The notes: generated by a model not told the origin, from the letters alone. DNA of 64,000 nt from Erigeron canadensis (GCF_010389155.1 NC_057762.1:5753513-5817512); one strand, 5' to 3'. Shown: positions 33,945 through 46,039, counted from the stretch's first letter. Made by a program: numbers and translations.

Positions 33945-34015
33945 TACATGAATTTCTTGGTTATTGTGACCAGGTCTTCGTCAACTATAAAGAAGTTGTC
34001 GAAGTCTTTTAATGT
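33945..34015 (-). promoter_or_regulatory. Upstream block conserved between SAG101-like A and B
   Basis: ATGAATTTCTTGG, then TATTGTGAC, TCTTCGTC, ACTATAAAG and GTTGTCGAAGTCTTTT occur in this order here and at 25551-25615 upstream of gene A. It marks the extent of the A/B duplication and probably contains the core promoter (CTTTATAGT on the minus strand, about 140-160 nt before each ATG). Confidence 0.45.
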
Positions 34016-34159
34016 TTACCACTAATATGTGCGCGTGATGTGGTTGTGTAATGACGGCGACAATATCGGCGTGGTTACTATGTAAAAGTAACCGATGTGA
34101 AAGGAGGTATTAAAGTTATTAAAAAGTTAAAGGTAAAAGTTGTAAATTAAGTTTATTAA

Positions 34160-34402
34160 TGATATTAAAAAGCAGCATGGTTGGATCAGTGGTAAACATC
34201 CTTGTCTCTGGAGACAGAGATCATGGGTTCGATCCTCATCCCAAGCAAAGGTTAGAGGGCCTTTTCTACCATTTAGGTAGAAATTGGAAACAGCCTCTCT
34301 ACTTAGGTAGAGGTAAGGTCTGCCTACATCTTAACCTTCCCCATATACCATCGAGGTATTGGGGCTTAAAACCCGCGGAAGGCGGCACCGAGCAGTTACT
34401 TT
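34160..34402 (+). repeat. tRNA-derived SINE, well preserved
   Basis: Box A-like ATGGTTGGATCAGTGGTAAA, box B GGGTTCGATCCTC, then a body with TACCATTTAGGTAGAAATTG and an end CGGAAGGCGGCACCGAGCAG. It is related to the copy at 715-884. There is no protein-coding content; the open frame across it is a chance frame. Confidence 0.75.
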
Positions 34403-36372
34403 AATGATATTATAGATATTTCAAGTATATGTTAAAAGTATTTTAAGTGGAAATATCTAAAATAGTGAATTTAAAGAGAGAATTTTTGGGGTTATCATCC
34501 TTTTTTTTTGTAAAGTTAGTTTTGATTCAGACGTGTTGGAGACAATTTTAACCAGCGTTTTGTTAGACCTCCAACCCCTTACTCATGGAAAATACATTGA
34601 GATGAGAAACCTAAGACTCGAACCCGCAATCTTGAGAAAAACTCACTTTCAGGACTCACATAGTGAATTTAAAAGATATATCTCTGGCCAACTCACTTAA
34701 GTGGTGTTGGTTTGGGTTACGAACAACTTAGTTGAAAATAATGTAACGAACTAAGTGTTTTATAATGTAATATAGATCATGAAACTATTAAAGTAGTATG
34801 AAGTATTTATTTGTTGGGAGTTCATTGATGAGCCTGCAGCCATAAGCCCATAAGGCGGTGAATTAATTCTAGAGCCTTGTACACACGGGTCGTAACACTA
34901 TGGGAGTTGGTCATGCACAAAGTCGCTATCTTAACCCGCAAGGAGTGGATACCGGCTTCAAGGTAGGGCTACACGCCTACATAGCCTGTATGAAGCCATC
35001 TTGTTCTCCCGACATGAACAAGATTTAAGAAAACAAAATTAAACTCTATTGATATATGACGACATTGTGTTACCAAGAAAATAAACCCAAAGAGATATAT
35101 AGGGATCTCTATGGTTGTGTTACTTCACATTGACTTACCTCTTTGTTTAATCTCAAAAGCTTGCACTTAAAAAAATAAAATCTTTTACTGTTTTAGTTTT
35201 GAAGAACTTCACATTAATTTTGAAGAACTTCACATTGACTTACCTCTTTGTTTAATCTCAAAAGCTTTCACTTAAAAAAAAAATAAAATCTTTTACGGTT
35301 TTAATTTTGAAGAACTATTAGTAGATATAAAAAATACATCTGAAGAAGTTTATTTGCCACTTCTAACTAAAGGGAAAGTGTTAGGCCAAATTTGAGAAAA
35401 TCTCTTAATATGGTTCATATAGAGTAGTGAAAATTCTCCTAAAAGCAAGATGTAAAGATGGAATTAACTTTCCATTAAAAATAGGCCTTGCTGATTTAGT
35501 TGTTACTTTTAGAATCAATCCAAATTTAACACGTTCTTAACAACCATACTTATTTATTTTATCTATATCACTTCTTTGTCATTTTATTATCTAACCATTT
35601 GTTAATTATTCTTTTAAAAAAATCACTTTATTTATAATATTATATAAGAGATTAAATAAATGATAAATATTTTTATTAAACATGTAAAGGGCTATTTCTA
35701 TTTTATTTATATATGACATTATAATTAAATAAAAAGCTTTTTAAGGTGAAATATAAATTTGCCACATCAAAACTTTCTAAGAATACTTATAAAATACAAT
35801 CTTTTTTTATTATATATAGAGATAGAGATGTGATTGGTTGTTTAAAGATGGAAGAATCTCATTTCATCATTTTTCATTCCTTCAAATTTTATCTCCTTGA
35901 TAGATTTCATTCTTTTTAAAAACACTATATGAACCAAACATGCTTAAATCCAACCAGGACTACATTCTCCTAATCTTCTCGGGATATAACCATAGAGTTA
36001 CCTTTCATAGATGTAGCTTAGTCAATTTCGAATGAATTTGTTTAACGAAAATAGTCATTTATTTAAAACGTTTATTAATGGACAACTAAATTTGACCATG
36101 TACTATGGTAACCAAAAGCATACATAAACAAAAGAAAATAATTAATCAACCTAAACAAAATCCAAGACATGCGTGTTAACGGGTTGATTTGTAAATGAAC
36201 ACATACACGAGTCTTTGTCATATAAATTACAAACATCCGATAAAATGGAACTATATAAAGAATATTAGCATATGGCCCTGTGCAAGGATACGCATAAATC
36301 AAGAAATGGTCCAAATTAGAAAATCGAAAACACAATTTAATTATAGTTAAAACAAAAATCATCATGACGAGT
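34403..36372. other. Gene-free stretch between SAG101-like genes B and C
   Basis: Holds a tandem duplication at 35126-35325 (listed) and a GC-richer block at 34835-35030 (with CGGGTCGTAACACTATGGG and CCGACATGAACAAG) that looks like part of a repeat but was not identified. The last 250 bp before 36373 are probably the 3' untranslated region of gene C. Confidence 0.4.
35126..35325. repeat. Tandem duplication of about 100 bp
   Basis: TTCACATTGACTTACCTCTT and the following sequence to TTTTGAAGAACTT occur twice in a row (from about 35128 and 35231), with small differences in A-run length and one GCTTGC/GCTTTC change. Confidence 0.75.
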
Positions 36373-39245
36373 TTACTGATAGGATTTGTAGCTCTTAGCG
36401 TTCATGTATGCCGCTAATTCAGAAGCATATGAAGTTCCTTTGTATACCTTGTACTTTTCCCACCATTTCATCAAACTGCTTTCTTCCAAAAATATATCCG
36501 GCACCACCGTGCAATCTCTAATGGCACACATCACATATGCCTCGAACCCCTCCAATCGTTTCTCTATAACGTCTCTATTGATACTCGACCCTCCATCATT
36601 CAATTCGTCTAATGAAATCCGTGCCTCCTCAACATGTGCCCAAAAGCAAGAGTCCTCGGTAAGACTAGAAGCCTTAGTCCTTTTTACTTCTCTTGGATTC
36701 GAATCTTTCTTTTCTTCATTCGACCACTTCTCTAACAACTTATAATGTTCAGGACGTGTAGCTAGATAGTTTGTGTTACCCTTTTTGTAATGATCTGCTA
36801 TGTCTAATGGCTCAACGATCCTTCTATAGTTGGTTCCTCCATAGAGCCAACGTTTACGCAACTTTGCACCTTCTTTTTGAGGCAAGACATCCTTTTCATC
36901 AACTATTTTCTTCCAATATTGGTTTAGAAAGCTTTGATGTGTCACAATTACTTGATGGCTCTCAATTTCTTCTCTACTTTGTGGATTTTGCTTGTGGGAA
37001 TCATAGTAACCCCTTTTTTCTTTCCTCTTTTTCATGTACCATTCCATGTATGTAAGACTTATCTTCATATCATTTAGCTTCTTTGTAGGCTCATAAGCAT
37101 ACTTCTTCCTTTTGATCATATTTGTTTGTTTTTTCTCTATTTTCTCAATTAGATCATTTGGAATATCATTCAACAAGCCAACTTCCTTGAATTGCAATGC
37201 AATTCCAGCCTTTAACGAATTCATCTTGAATTCGTCCATTTCTGACACCCCACGATACAACACATTCCTTCTGATAGAACTTACTACATTCTGATAATCA
37301 TAACTTTCCATCTTTCCAATATTAGATGACGCTATGGCGTCTAGAACTGCTAGGATTGCTTCTTGATCTTCAAAAGCCGAGTGCCCTCCTGCTTCGGTGC
37401 ATAACAGGAAAGTACCAAAAGGCTTGTAAGAACTATTTGATGAGAAAAAACTAGCAACAGGGTCCATCTTTGCGACCACATTAACGAAACCAGATTTCCA
37501 CAATGGGCGTTCCAAGAAAGCTTGTTGTAGAGAGACATCACCAATAAGGGGAGAACCGAATGTGATGCAAATGGGCCTTTTGGTTTTCTTAGCACCATCT
37601 GCTTCTTCAACATCCACAGCTTTTTGCAACCGTAGGGAAGAAAGAATGGCAAGGTATCCCCCAAGACCCGATCCAGTAATGATCAATGGATTATATATAT
37701 GCTGAAAAACAAACATCAAACCAATGAGAACAATTGTAAAATTATCATCATATAAAATATATTAATTGGAAGATGAGTTGCTTTATCTATTCTAAAACTA
37801 AGATTTGTACATTATTTATATGTCATATTTTTTTTCTTCTTTGACATATGCACATTCATAAGCACTCACTATACAAAAACGATAACTTTTTAAACATTGG
37901 ATAGTCGGTGATCTTGTTATATCCAAATTGAATCGGTTGTCAAGGAAAACACCCAAGCTTCCCTTTTGTAGAGGTCAAGTTTGCGCTTGACAAAACTTGA
38001 ATCTTTGACTAGGGGGGAAAATGGTGGTCTTAAGAGTTAAGATGTTAAATATTTTGATGAAATCCCTCATTTATGTTTATAGTTATTTATAAAAAAAAAA
38101 ATGGTTATCTTAAGAAAAAAAGAAGTATATGATCTGATTTTTTTTTTCTTTTCAATCATAAATGACAAAACTAGTTATGCTCCTACGATGTACACGAATT
38201 AAGATAGTTTCTCAACAACAAGAGCAATAAATGACGTATAAACTTATACAACTATATTCAAGCATACTATAATAATAATGCAAGTTTCCCCACAACAAAC
38301 AATCAAAAATCATAGATGAAAGTGATAATTTCTCTTCTCGACACTTTCATTGCAAAAGCATTTAAGTAAACTTAATAAAACTTTAAAATATTGAACTTAC
38401 CATCTCATCAATTATTCATCAAGTAGTTACAACACTACTTAAAAATTAAAATATATACTTGTTGAATTTACACACATGTTTGATAGCCAGACCAGCAACC
38501 ATGAGTTATAAGGCGGTCCAACAACCGTTGGTTGAACCAAATAACCATTGATATCAAGGGTTGGATCGGTCAAGCTTTTTGACTTTTTCTTTTTATTCTT
38601 TGATAATGAGTGGCTATGAATAAAGTAAAGTAATGCTAAATTTAATATTTTATCACTAGAAAAGATACCCATTGAAAATACTTTTTCCTATTCATCCTAG
38701 TTTTAGAATTTTCTCCAAACGATGAATGCATAAGAAATCATGCTACATTTCATATTTAAACACATACGACATACCTTCTTTTCAATCTCTCTGAGATCAT
38801 CAGAGAGAAGCTCAAACAACTCAACAGCAGCTCTATTGAGGGAGAACAAAGGGTTGACTTTAGTCGAAATGAAGTCAACGACTCGGAAATCTTTTGATGT
38901 TACTAACTCGAACTCATTTTTAAGAAACCGAGTTGTGTAAGAATCAGCCGGACAGTTGAAAACCAAAATTTGGATTCCAGAAGGACTTGTATGAAGCTCA
39001 TAAGTCAAAGAAGTTTTTGAAATCGCTTGATAAGCATGTGTAATGATATCTAAGCTGCCTAGAAATTTGCTTATTTCTACTTCACTGCTAAACCTGCAAG
39101 TAATTATTTTTGGATCAAAATTAAGCACAACTATACATATAACATACACACATTAATTAGTGACTATATATTAAAGAAAACTAACAAACAAAGTTAAAAC
39201 CATTTATTTAAGTTAGAAAAATGAAACTTACATGTTCTGGCTCAT
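36373..39245 (-). CDS. SAG101-like protein C (EDS1/PAD4/SAG101 family)
   Basis: Exons 39245-39232 (14 nt), 39093-38775 and 37701-36373, giving 553 residues, start MSQNMFSSEVEIS. It is the most diverged of the three, and its second intron is over 1 kb (37702-38774). The nucleophile elbow reads GSGLGG: the serine position of A (S123) is G123 here, so no lipase-type catalysis is expected. The acid (AKMDPVA) and GGH remain. The EP domain is complete (WLYGG, EPLDIADHYKKG, LTEDSCFWAHVEEA, SSLMKWWEKYKVYKG). SAG101 acts as a signalling scaffold with EDS1 and does not need hydrolase activity, so C may be the ancestral-type member and A/B later duplicates. Open throughout. Confidence 0.88.
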
Positions 39246-40370
39246 CTTGTTCAATTCAAAAGCTTTTGGAGTTTTGGATGTTTGTTTCGTTGATTTTCTC
39301 TATATATAATATCGATTTAGAAAGGTTTCAAGATTCGTTTTTGTATGGATAATTAACTTCTAGGAAGTTTCTAAATTCAAATCATGAATACAATTAATAA
39401 GAACAATATTACTATTATATAGAATGGCTTTCGGCTGAAACTTTCTTTTACTCGTTTTGAACTTATTTTAGTCGTTTACTTTTGTATTTGTTCCACACTT
39501 CAATTTGTTTCGAAGTCACGTTGCATGAATTTCCTACTAGTTTAAGTTCTTTTTATGTAAAATATTAAGAAAGTCACATAATTTCAGAGCTATGATCATT
39601 TATCTATACTACTAAATAAAATATTTATCTTTCTCACTTGAATTTATAAAGTTAAAAACAGCTTTATTGGTAAAGCTGAAGAATAGCTTATGGATTTAAA
39701 ATTCTAAATAATAAATAAGTGTAAAAAAGTCATAATAAGTTGTTTGTAGCTGAAGAAGTAAAAAAGCTAGTAGATAAATCACCTATGTAGTAACGATCTA
39801 TTTTAGCTAAGCGCCTAAGCGAATACATCTCCATCAGCAACACGTACAAACTCTTAAGCACAACATATTATTTTTATTTTCTCCTCTGATCCCCCCTACC
39901 TTTCTTTCTCTACCCTTTTCCCCCTGCTTTTTCATCTTCTTAACAAGAGGTTTTACCTTAACCTCGCTCTATTGCTAATTATGTAAAACGTCTTATCTCG
40001 GTTTAGCTTATGCGAGTGGATGGTCTCACCAATGATGAAGTGAAAAGCCATTTGCAAATTATTATGAACTGAACTTTCTAACCTCTTTGGATTAGGATAA
40101 AGGGATGTCAAACATTTGGATGTCAGGATTCAAATTTTTTTAATAAATCTTTGATTTTTATTACGTGTTAAGATTTATAGTCAAGTCAAGTTAAACTTAC
40201 CTGCTGAAAATCCAAAAGTTTGTCGTTAAGTAGTTAGGATGATAGGTTAAAAGAGTTTATCAATGACCATTGTTAAAGGTAGGTGAAGAGGGAAGGTGAA
40301 GTTAGTCAATGGTTAAGGGATGTGAGCGAAAGGCGTGGGTAATGAGAGAAGTTCACCTATGATAGTGGGT
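39246..40370. other. Upstream region of SAG101-like gene C
   Basis: AT-rich with no gene. It does not share the upstream block common to genes A and B. Confidence 0.4.
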
Positions 40371-40669
40371 TTTTTTTTGGGATTAGTTCCCTTGAATGTA
40401 AAAAACTTTGAACGAATGTCTATAATAGGAAATAACTAAAGTTGTGTGTATTGTATGTAAACAACTTTGAAATAATGTTTATTGTATGTAAGAATTTCGT
40501 TTCAACCAATTACAATCTGACAAGTGGCACCTGTATATGGTTGCCACGTATGTTTTCTTACATACAATAAACATTTTTTCAAGTTGCTTACATACAATAC
40601 ACATAACTTTAGTTTTTTCCTACTATAGACATTCGGTCAAAGATAGTTTACATTCCAGGAAACTAATCC
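40371..40669. mobile_element. Foldback MITE with arms of about 120 bp
   Basis: Left GATTAGTTCCCTTGAATGTA pairs with the right end (inverted GATTAGTTTCCTGGAATGTA). The arms continue through GAATGTCTATAATAGGAAA and GTGTATTGTATGTAA-type blocks to a small loop near 40530. Both ends lie beside T-runs, so the target duplication cannot be read. Confidence 0.75.
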
Positions 40670-42202
40670 TTTTTTTTTTTGTTTTATGCTGTTTATTTTG
40701 ATTGGATATTGTGGTGCATTGTGAGATATATTAAAATATTAAATTTGAAATGAATGGTTAAAAAAAAAAGCGATGACTACGTGAATTGACATTTAGAATG
40801 ATAATTTGAAATTTGTTTCGTAAAGGAATAAACATTATAAACATTATACGTACTGTAGTAGTGGGTAACCTTTTTCTATCTTTTTTGAGTAATTAGGAAT
40901 GAGTATTGAGTATCACAATACAAGTAAAATGATTTAAAACTTTTTTTTTGAGATATGGTTTGTATGGATTTGGTGATTCGATATTGAAATGCATATTTTG
41001 TTTGCTTGGGTTTGTGTCTTTTATATTGTTTTTGGGAAATGAGTGTCTTTTATATCAATTTTAGTTTTTACATGTTTACATTACCCGGGACTAAACTCTT
41101 ATTTCTTGTAATTACTTACTAAGAAAACGTAAACATATGTTCAAAACTAAAGATACCTAGACCCGAAAACTGAAAAAACTATAGGCCTTTAAATCTTTAA
41201 TATGTGGAGGCAGTGACGCCAAGGGGAATTCCAGCACGAAAGCAAGTGTTGTTATCACACGTCCGTCCTGTCTCATTGATTCACCTTTAATTATTCAATC
41301 AAGTAAGCAGAGTCAACGGCCTTTGAAGAAAGATGACTTATATTTTAAGATATTGAGTTGGACAGTCGAAAAGCCCAAAGGCCAAAAAGAAGAGAAAAAA
41401 CAGAGGAGATGCCTTCCTCATAGGCCATTGACTATCTATCCCCGAAGTCTTTCTCTCCGTCAAAGGGACTCTCTCTCTTTCTTGAACAAGCACGGCGCTA
41501 TCAGGACAAAATCCTAGCAAGAGCAGAAAAAGAGGAAGAGAGAGGAGCGAACATCCACTATAACATCTAACGATGAGCTTCAGTTGCGCCCCTTTGTGAA
41601 CGAGGGGATCGAAAGGCCAGCCAAAGGAAGTACGGCTGAGTTTCAAGACTACGAGACTTGTAGTTGGGACTAGCCGCATGTCATCTTTCTCAGAGTCTGA
41701 GCCTGACACCTCTATTATTACATCAAACAACAATTGAATTGGGATCAAATAATTAAGGGATTGGATTTGTCCCCGTCTGTCTTGTGTTCAACGAAGAAAA
41801 GCGCCCTTCCTTCTTCAGCTTGAAAGACATCTCAGGAAAGAGCTACTTCAACCGAAGAAATTTCTTTAGTAGCGAGAAACCTTCCTACTCGAGAATAAGG
41901 TCAGGAAGTGAAGCGTTTTTTCAGTTTTTCTTTAAAAATATAGTAAGTGTTATGCGGGGGTGGGGATTCAGACCGATGAGGGACGTAGGAATTGCCCTTA
42001 ACTGTCCGAAAGGCTGAAATAGCTTTCTCGGGAGCCTCTGGGAGGTCGGGGTATTCAATCCCATGATACTCAAGGAACAGGGCGTCGTATCCCAGGGATT
42101 CTACTAATACATCGTATAGCGGGTCCAGGCTTGAAGTTATACCAAAAATGGAATGGGACAGTCATTCGAAAATGAGAAAATAAAATAAGGGTGTCAAGAC
42201 AT

Positions 42203-42865
42203 CTATATGACCAAGATGGCCATCTCACGAATTAGATTCGAACCAATGCTACTTTCCTTTAGTAGATCTGTCATCCCCCTCATTATAGTCCTCCTAAAAT
42301 CAATAGCATTTCGTCGGAATACATCCTGTCTTTTCACCTTAGTAGTCCTATGCATAGTCAGTACTATAGCGCCAATCATGGCTACTAATAAAATCAGACT
42401 AGGAGCCAAAAACCAGACGGAATAGTAGGTATAAAGTAAATTGCCCAATGTTTCCAAATTAGTCCAACTTCGTACCTTTCCGGCATAAACCATATATCTC
42501 AGAGAGGTCGTATTTCTTTGGGTTGGTAGTAATGGAATGCTTTCATTATCTAAAATGAAGAACATTTCCCACCAAAAGATCAGTCTAATAATACCACTCA
42601 CTCGTAAATAGCGCAATACTTCTTCGTGAATCTCCGCTATTTGAATATGGAACATCATAACAACGAATAGGAATGAAACGGCTATAGCTCCTATATAAAC
42701 TACTGGGAAGATCATAGCGAAAAAGTCAAGACCTAACAAAAGAAGTAAACCTGAAGTGTTGCGAAAGACTGGGATGGGAAACAAAATGGAATGTACCGGA
42801 TTTTTAGCACATACAACCATCAAACCAGAGACCAAAGCAAGGCTCGACAAAACAGAAAGTATCAT
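42203..42865 (-). pseudogene. nad6: Mitochondrial nad6 copy in the nucleus (open frame)
   Basis: NADH dehydrogenase subunit 6, a membrane subunit of respiratory complex I. The 220-codon frame starts MILSVLSSLALVSGLMVV and keeps the subunit 6 body (LLLLLGLDFFAMIF, VVYIGAIAVSFLFVVMMFHI, VRSWTNLETLGNLLYTYY, AMIGAIVLTMHRTTKVKRQD). Several codons still encode residues that plant mitochondria change by C-to-U editing (for example P in ILFPIPVF and S in AIAVSFLF), so the insert came from DNA, not edited RNA. The end beyond RRTIMR differs from the usual short tail and runs about 15 residues longer. It lacks a nuclear promoter or transit peptide and is presumed non-functional. Confidence 0.85.
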
Positions 42866-43243
42866 AGTACGTCGTCCTTCCCTGAAATGGAACTTTCATG
42901 CTGGAGCAAGAACTAGCATGAAAGTCGATCTATTACAACCAGCGCGGTTGTTCGTATTTCATTTTCTTCTTCCAAGCCCTTCTTTCTTAGAAAGGCACTC
43001 ACTGAGTTACTTACGGAATCTCAAATCTTGAGGCTGATTACGGCCCCTTTGATGAAAGGTAAGCGCTTTGGCTACCTACCTATAATATAAAGATCCTTCA
43101 CTGCACACTTTAGATATCTACTGCACACTTTAGATATCTGTTTCCATCCAATCAAAGACGGCGAAGCGCCTCTAATCTAAAGGCCAAAGAGTGCTCTTTG
43201 CGCTACTACGCATCCTTACTCATAGTATAGTGCAAGTTAGGTT

Positions 43244-43316
43244 TGGGTCTAGCAGGACTTGAACCTGCGACCATTAGGTTAAAAGCCCAATGCTCTACCA
43301 ACTGAGCTATACACCC
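43244..43316 (-). tRNA. trnK: tRNA-Lys (UUU), mitochondrial type, in the NUMT
   Basis: 73 nt on the minus strand: GGGTGTA acceptor, TAGCTCAGTTGGTAGAGCA D-arm, anticodon loop CTTTTAA (anticodon UUU), T-arm GCAGGTTCAAGTCCTGC, ending TAGACCC plus A. The fifth acceptor pair is G-G (GGGTGTA against TAGACCC), a mismatch that suggests decay after transfer to the nucleus. CCA is not encoded. Confidence 0.88.
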
Positions 43317-45500
43317 CAAAAAAGATGTAGTAGTAAATAAGGATTGGTGCGGAAAATAAAAGAGGGTGGCCCCTCTCATATTAAAGGGGCGCGGCTTTGT
43401 ATGAGGCTCGTACTGCAGAGCAAGCGAAGAAAACGTAAGGGCGCGCGCTAGCACTCCTGCAAGAAAACGGCCTAGCTAACGCGCCCCTTATTGAAAAGTC
43501 AAGGATATTGAATGATCGATATGAGAAAGAAGCGCTCAAGCATTGGAAGAAAGCCGACCTTACTCAACAAGCACCTGTCTTAGCTTAGTAAGGTTGCTTG
43601 TTTCCACTCATTGAAGACTCTATCTACAAAAAAAGGTCAATGGGGTACTAAAATGGCTCTCACTGACACCATCTATGAGAAGGTGAGGTCGTCTTTATTT
43701 CGCCATACGGTTCGCCTTAAAGCCTTAAAGACGGAGAAGGGGAGGAGCAGTTATCTATGTAATTACGGTCTTTGTTGGCCGGGGCGAGCACTCTCTTTTC
43801 TTTGTCAAATTCCGTCTTACCAAACAAGACTGACTTCTTACCAAACAAGGGTTGTGAGGCTGGACCAGGTACGAAGAATGAATCTATATCTGTGCACGGA
43901 AGGGCCGGCGGCCGCTCAACTGTTCGAGCGCAATGCAGTGGTATTGGTTCCGATTCGACAAAGGTAGAATGCCTGGTCGAAGGTCCAGTATAGTAGGTAG
44001 CAGGCGTGTTCGTTTTGGCTCCCGAGCGAGAACGAGAAATAGGCGATGCACCATCCTTGCTGCTACGTACTTTGACCTTGACTTGACAAATTCATCCAAT
44101 TGAACCCAAACTCAAAGGAGGACTACAAGCTCGGGGCTCGACGAAAGAGAAAGTTTCGGCATTAAGAAAATGGGGTTAGCTGTGAAAGAAAGAGCCCAAC
44201 ATTCATTTTTGAATGAATATTCATAGCTGAGTCTACTAAAAGAGGGACCAGCTCATCGTAGTGATTAGAGGACACCTCTGATCGTTCACCTCTAATGTGA
44301 CACGTTCCCTCCCAGTTTGATCAACGGGATTAGTCGGCTAGAGAGCGGGGCTATTCTTCTTCTGAGGAGACAAAGTAGTCTCTTGTACTGACCGAACCCT
44401 CAGTTCGGAAGTCTTCGTCAACATGTTACGAAGCTCCAGTCTGGCGGTCAACTTGATGCGGGAGAGGCATGAGTGCAGTTCGATCTTGTGGTGTATTCCT
44501 TTGTAGTGAGTAGGGCCTCTTTCTCGTTCGTCTCCGCTCTATTGAAAGGTCTCCATTCCTACGGCGGTTTTGTCAATGAACCCGTGGATAAGTAGGCCTT
44601 TCTTGCAGACCGATCTTTTGCCGAGTTCCTTCCTTCGTAGTCAAATCTGATGATACGCTTTGGCGATATTACCTACCAAATAAAAGGCCCGCTAGGTGAT
44701 CAAAATCGCTCAGGTCAGCGAGGACTCACGCACCTACTCCTTATCTAATACTTTCTTCTATCTACTGAATTAAAAAGGCGACCCGCCGCGCCGGGCTATA
44801 AGATAAGATACAGCTGTTGTACTACTTGACTGGTAAGAAAGAGCTTCCGTAAGAACCGAAAGACTCTTGTATGTACGGTAACCTATCTTCCGCTACTGGT
44901 GGACTGTTGCACATAAAGGCCGACAGAAGCAACCTTTCTTAGCGCGCTTTTAAAGCGCTTAGCTTCTGCTAGAAAAAGGCGGCAAGGCCATAAAGTAAGT
45001 GAAATTGCAAGCCTAAGCCAAGAAGGTACGTACGAAGTGACGGGCCCTTTTAGAGATAGGAGGCGGCTTTCTTGTGGTAGTCATTGCGAACATCTCTCCT
45101 CTTCTCTTAGCGTGAACAGTTTGCTTACGCCTTAGGCACATCTATCTTTCTTAGTTTCACGTTGGCCTAATGAATTGAATATGAATAAAAGTCAGTCTTT
45201 TAATAAGCGTATATAAGCAGTTGTCTAGTGTATAAGCAATTAGTGGTCGCACCGCTACGATGGAGGTTGGTTGAAGATGATGTTACGCGGCGTTCAGAAC
45301 CAGTCTTGAAGTGAATGAATTAGAAAGAACGAAGAAGTAAGGAAATGAGACGACTCTTTCTTGAACTATATTATAAACAGACCTTCCCCTCCACACCAAT
45401 CACGAGTTTTCTCCATTCCTCTCATATATCGTCGTAACGCCCTTAATGCTAGGTTTTGAAAAAGACTTTTTATGTCATTCCCATTTAGGTCCGATTCGGA

Positions 45501-46039
45501 TCCCTCATATGGTAGAGCCGCCCATGATCGAAGTCATTCAAGACTTCATCATCGTTGCTGTCCAAATCACAAATTGTTGATATATTAGGGTTTTTGGTAA
45601 ACAATTGCTCAAAGGCCTAATCAAAAGCTGCTATGGAAATGTTAACTTTGACCCTTTTACTTCTTAAGGGTCTCGCCGTGTCAAATGGGTTGAAAGTCGC
45701 CCATAATAAATTTTAATCCTTGTGCCGTCCTAAATTATTAACTTGATGACCTAGAAAAATTATTAACATCCCGTTGATCTTATGATGGACAATAAAATAG
45801 AGTTTGCGGGTAAACTCAACCAGGCTTGGCCAGTTCACCGATACTAATAGAATGAACAATTTCTGCCCGTACATGTTTTGAGCCATTACCTGGCCAACCC
45901 ATTCATTGTTCTACATGTATGCTCTTATATATAAAGCTTGATATAGAAAAATATGTGTTTTGGCTGGGAGTAATATTCGGTGTCTAGACAATTTGATTTG
46001 TTATATCATCCATAGTTAAGTGAACATTAACCACTAGAT
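45501..46039. other. Gap between the NUMT and the UGT remnant
   Basis: Nuclear-style AT-rich sequence, with no gene. Part is probably the old promoter of the UGT gene. Confidence 0.35.

Larger units (their letters stand above)
41205..45500. other. Nuclear insertion of mitochondrial DNA (NUMT)
   Basis: Base composition changes abruptly to the more GC-rich style of plant mitochondrial intergenic DNA. The block carries nad6 (42203-42865) and a mitochondrial-type trnK(UUU) (43244-43316). The nuclear SAG101 array lies on one side and a nuclear UGT remnant on the other. The edges are approximate: I place the left one near 41205 (start of GTGGAGGCAGTGACGCC) and the right one between about 45380 and 45600. 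Other frames inside, such as 41338-41748 (-), match no mitochondrial gene I recognise. A 19-bp direct repeat (CTGCACACTTTAGATATCT) sits at about 43101-43140. Confidence 0.8.

Noticed and set aside
34159..34404. 81-codon open frame
   Set aside because: It lies exactly on a SINE and has no protein similarity.
36075..36365. 96-codon frame downstream of SAG101-like C
   Set aside because: It has low-complexity hydrophobic composition, lies in the presumed 3' untranslated region, and has no recognisable motif.
36404..37294. Several plus-strand frames in the SAG101-like C region
   Set aside because: They lie opposite a long, conserved minus-strand exon.
41338..41748. 136-codon frame in the mitochondrial block
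   Set aside because: It matches no mitochondrial gene I recognise; open frames of this size are common in plant mitochondrial intergenic DNA.
42207..42260. Possible tRNA T-arm (GGTTCGAATC) at the 3' end of nad6
   Set aside because: No acceptor, D-arm or anticodon stem could be assembled around it.
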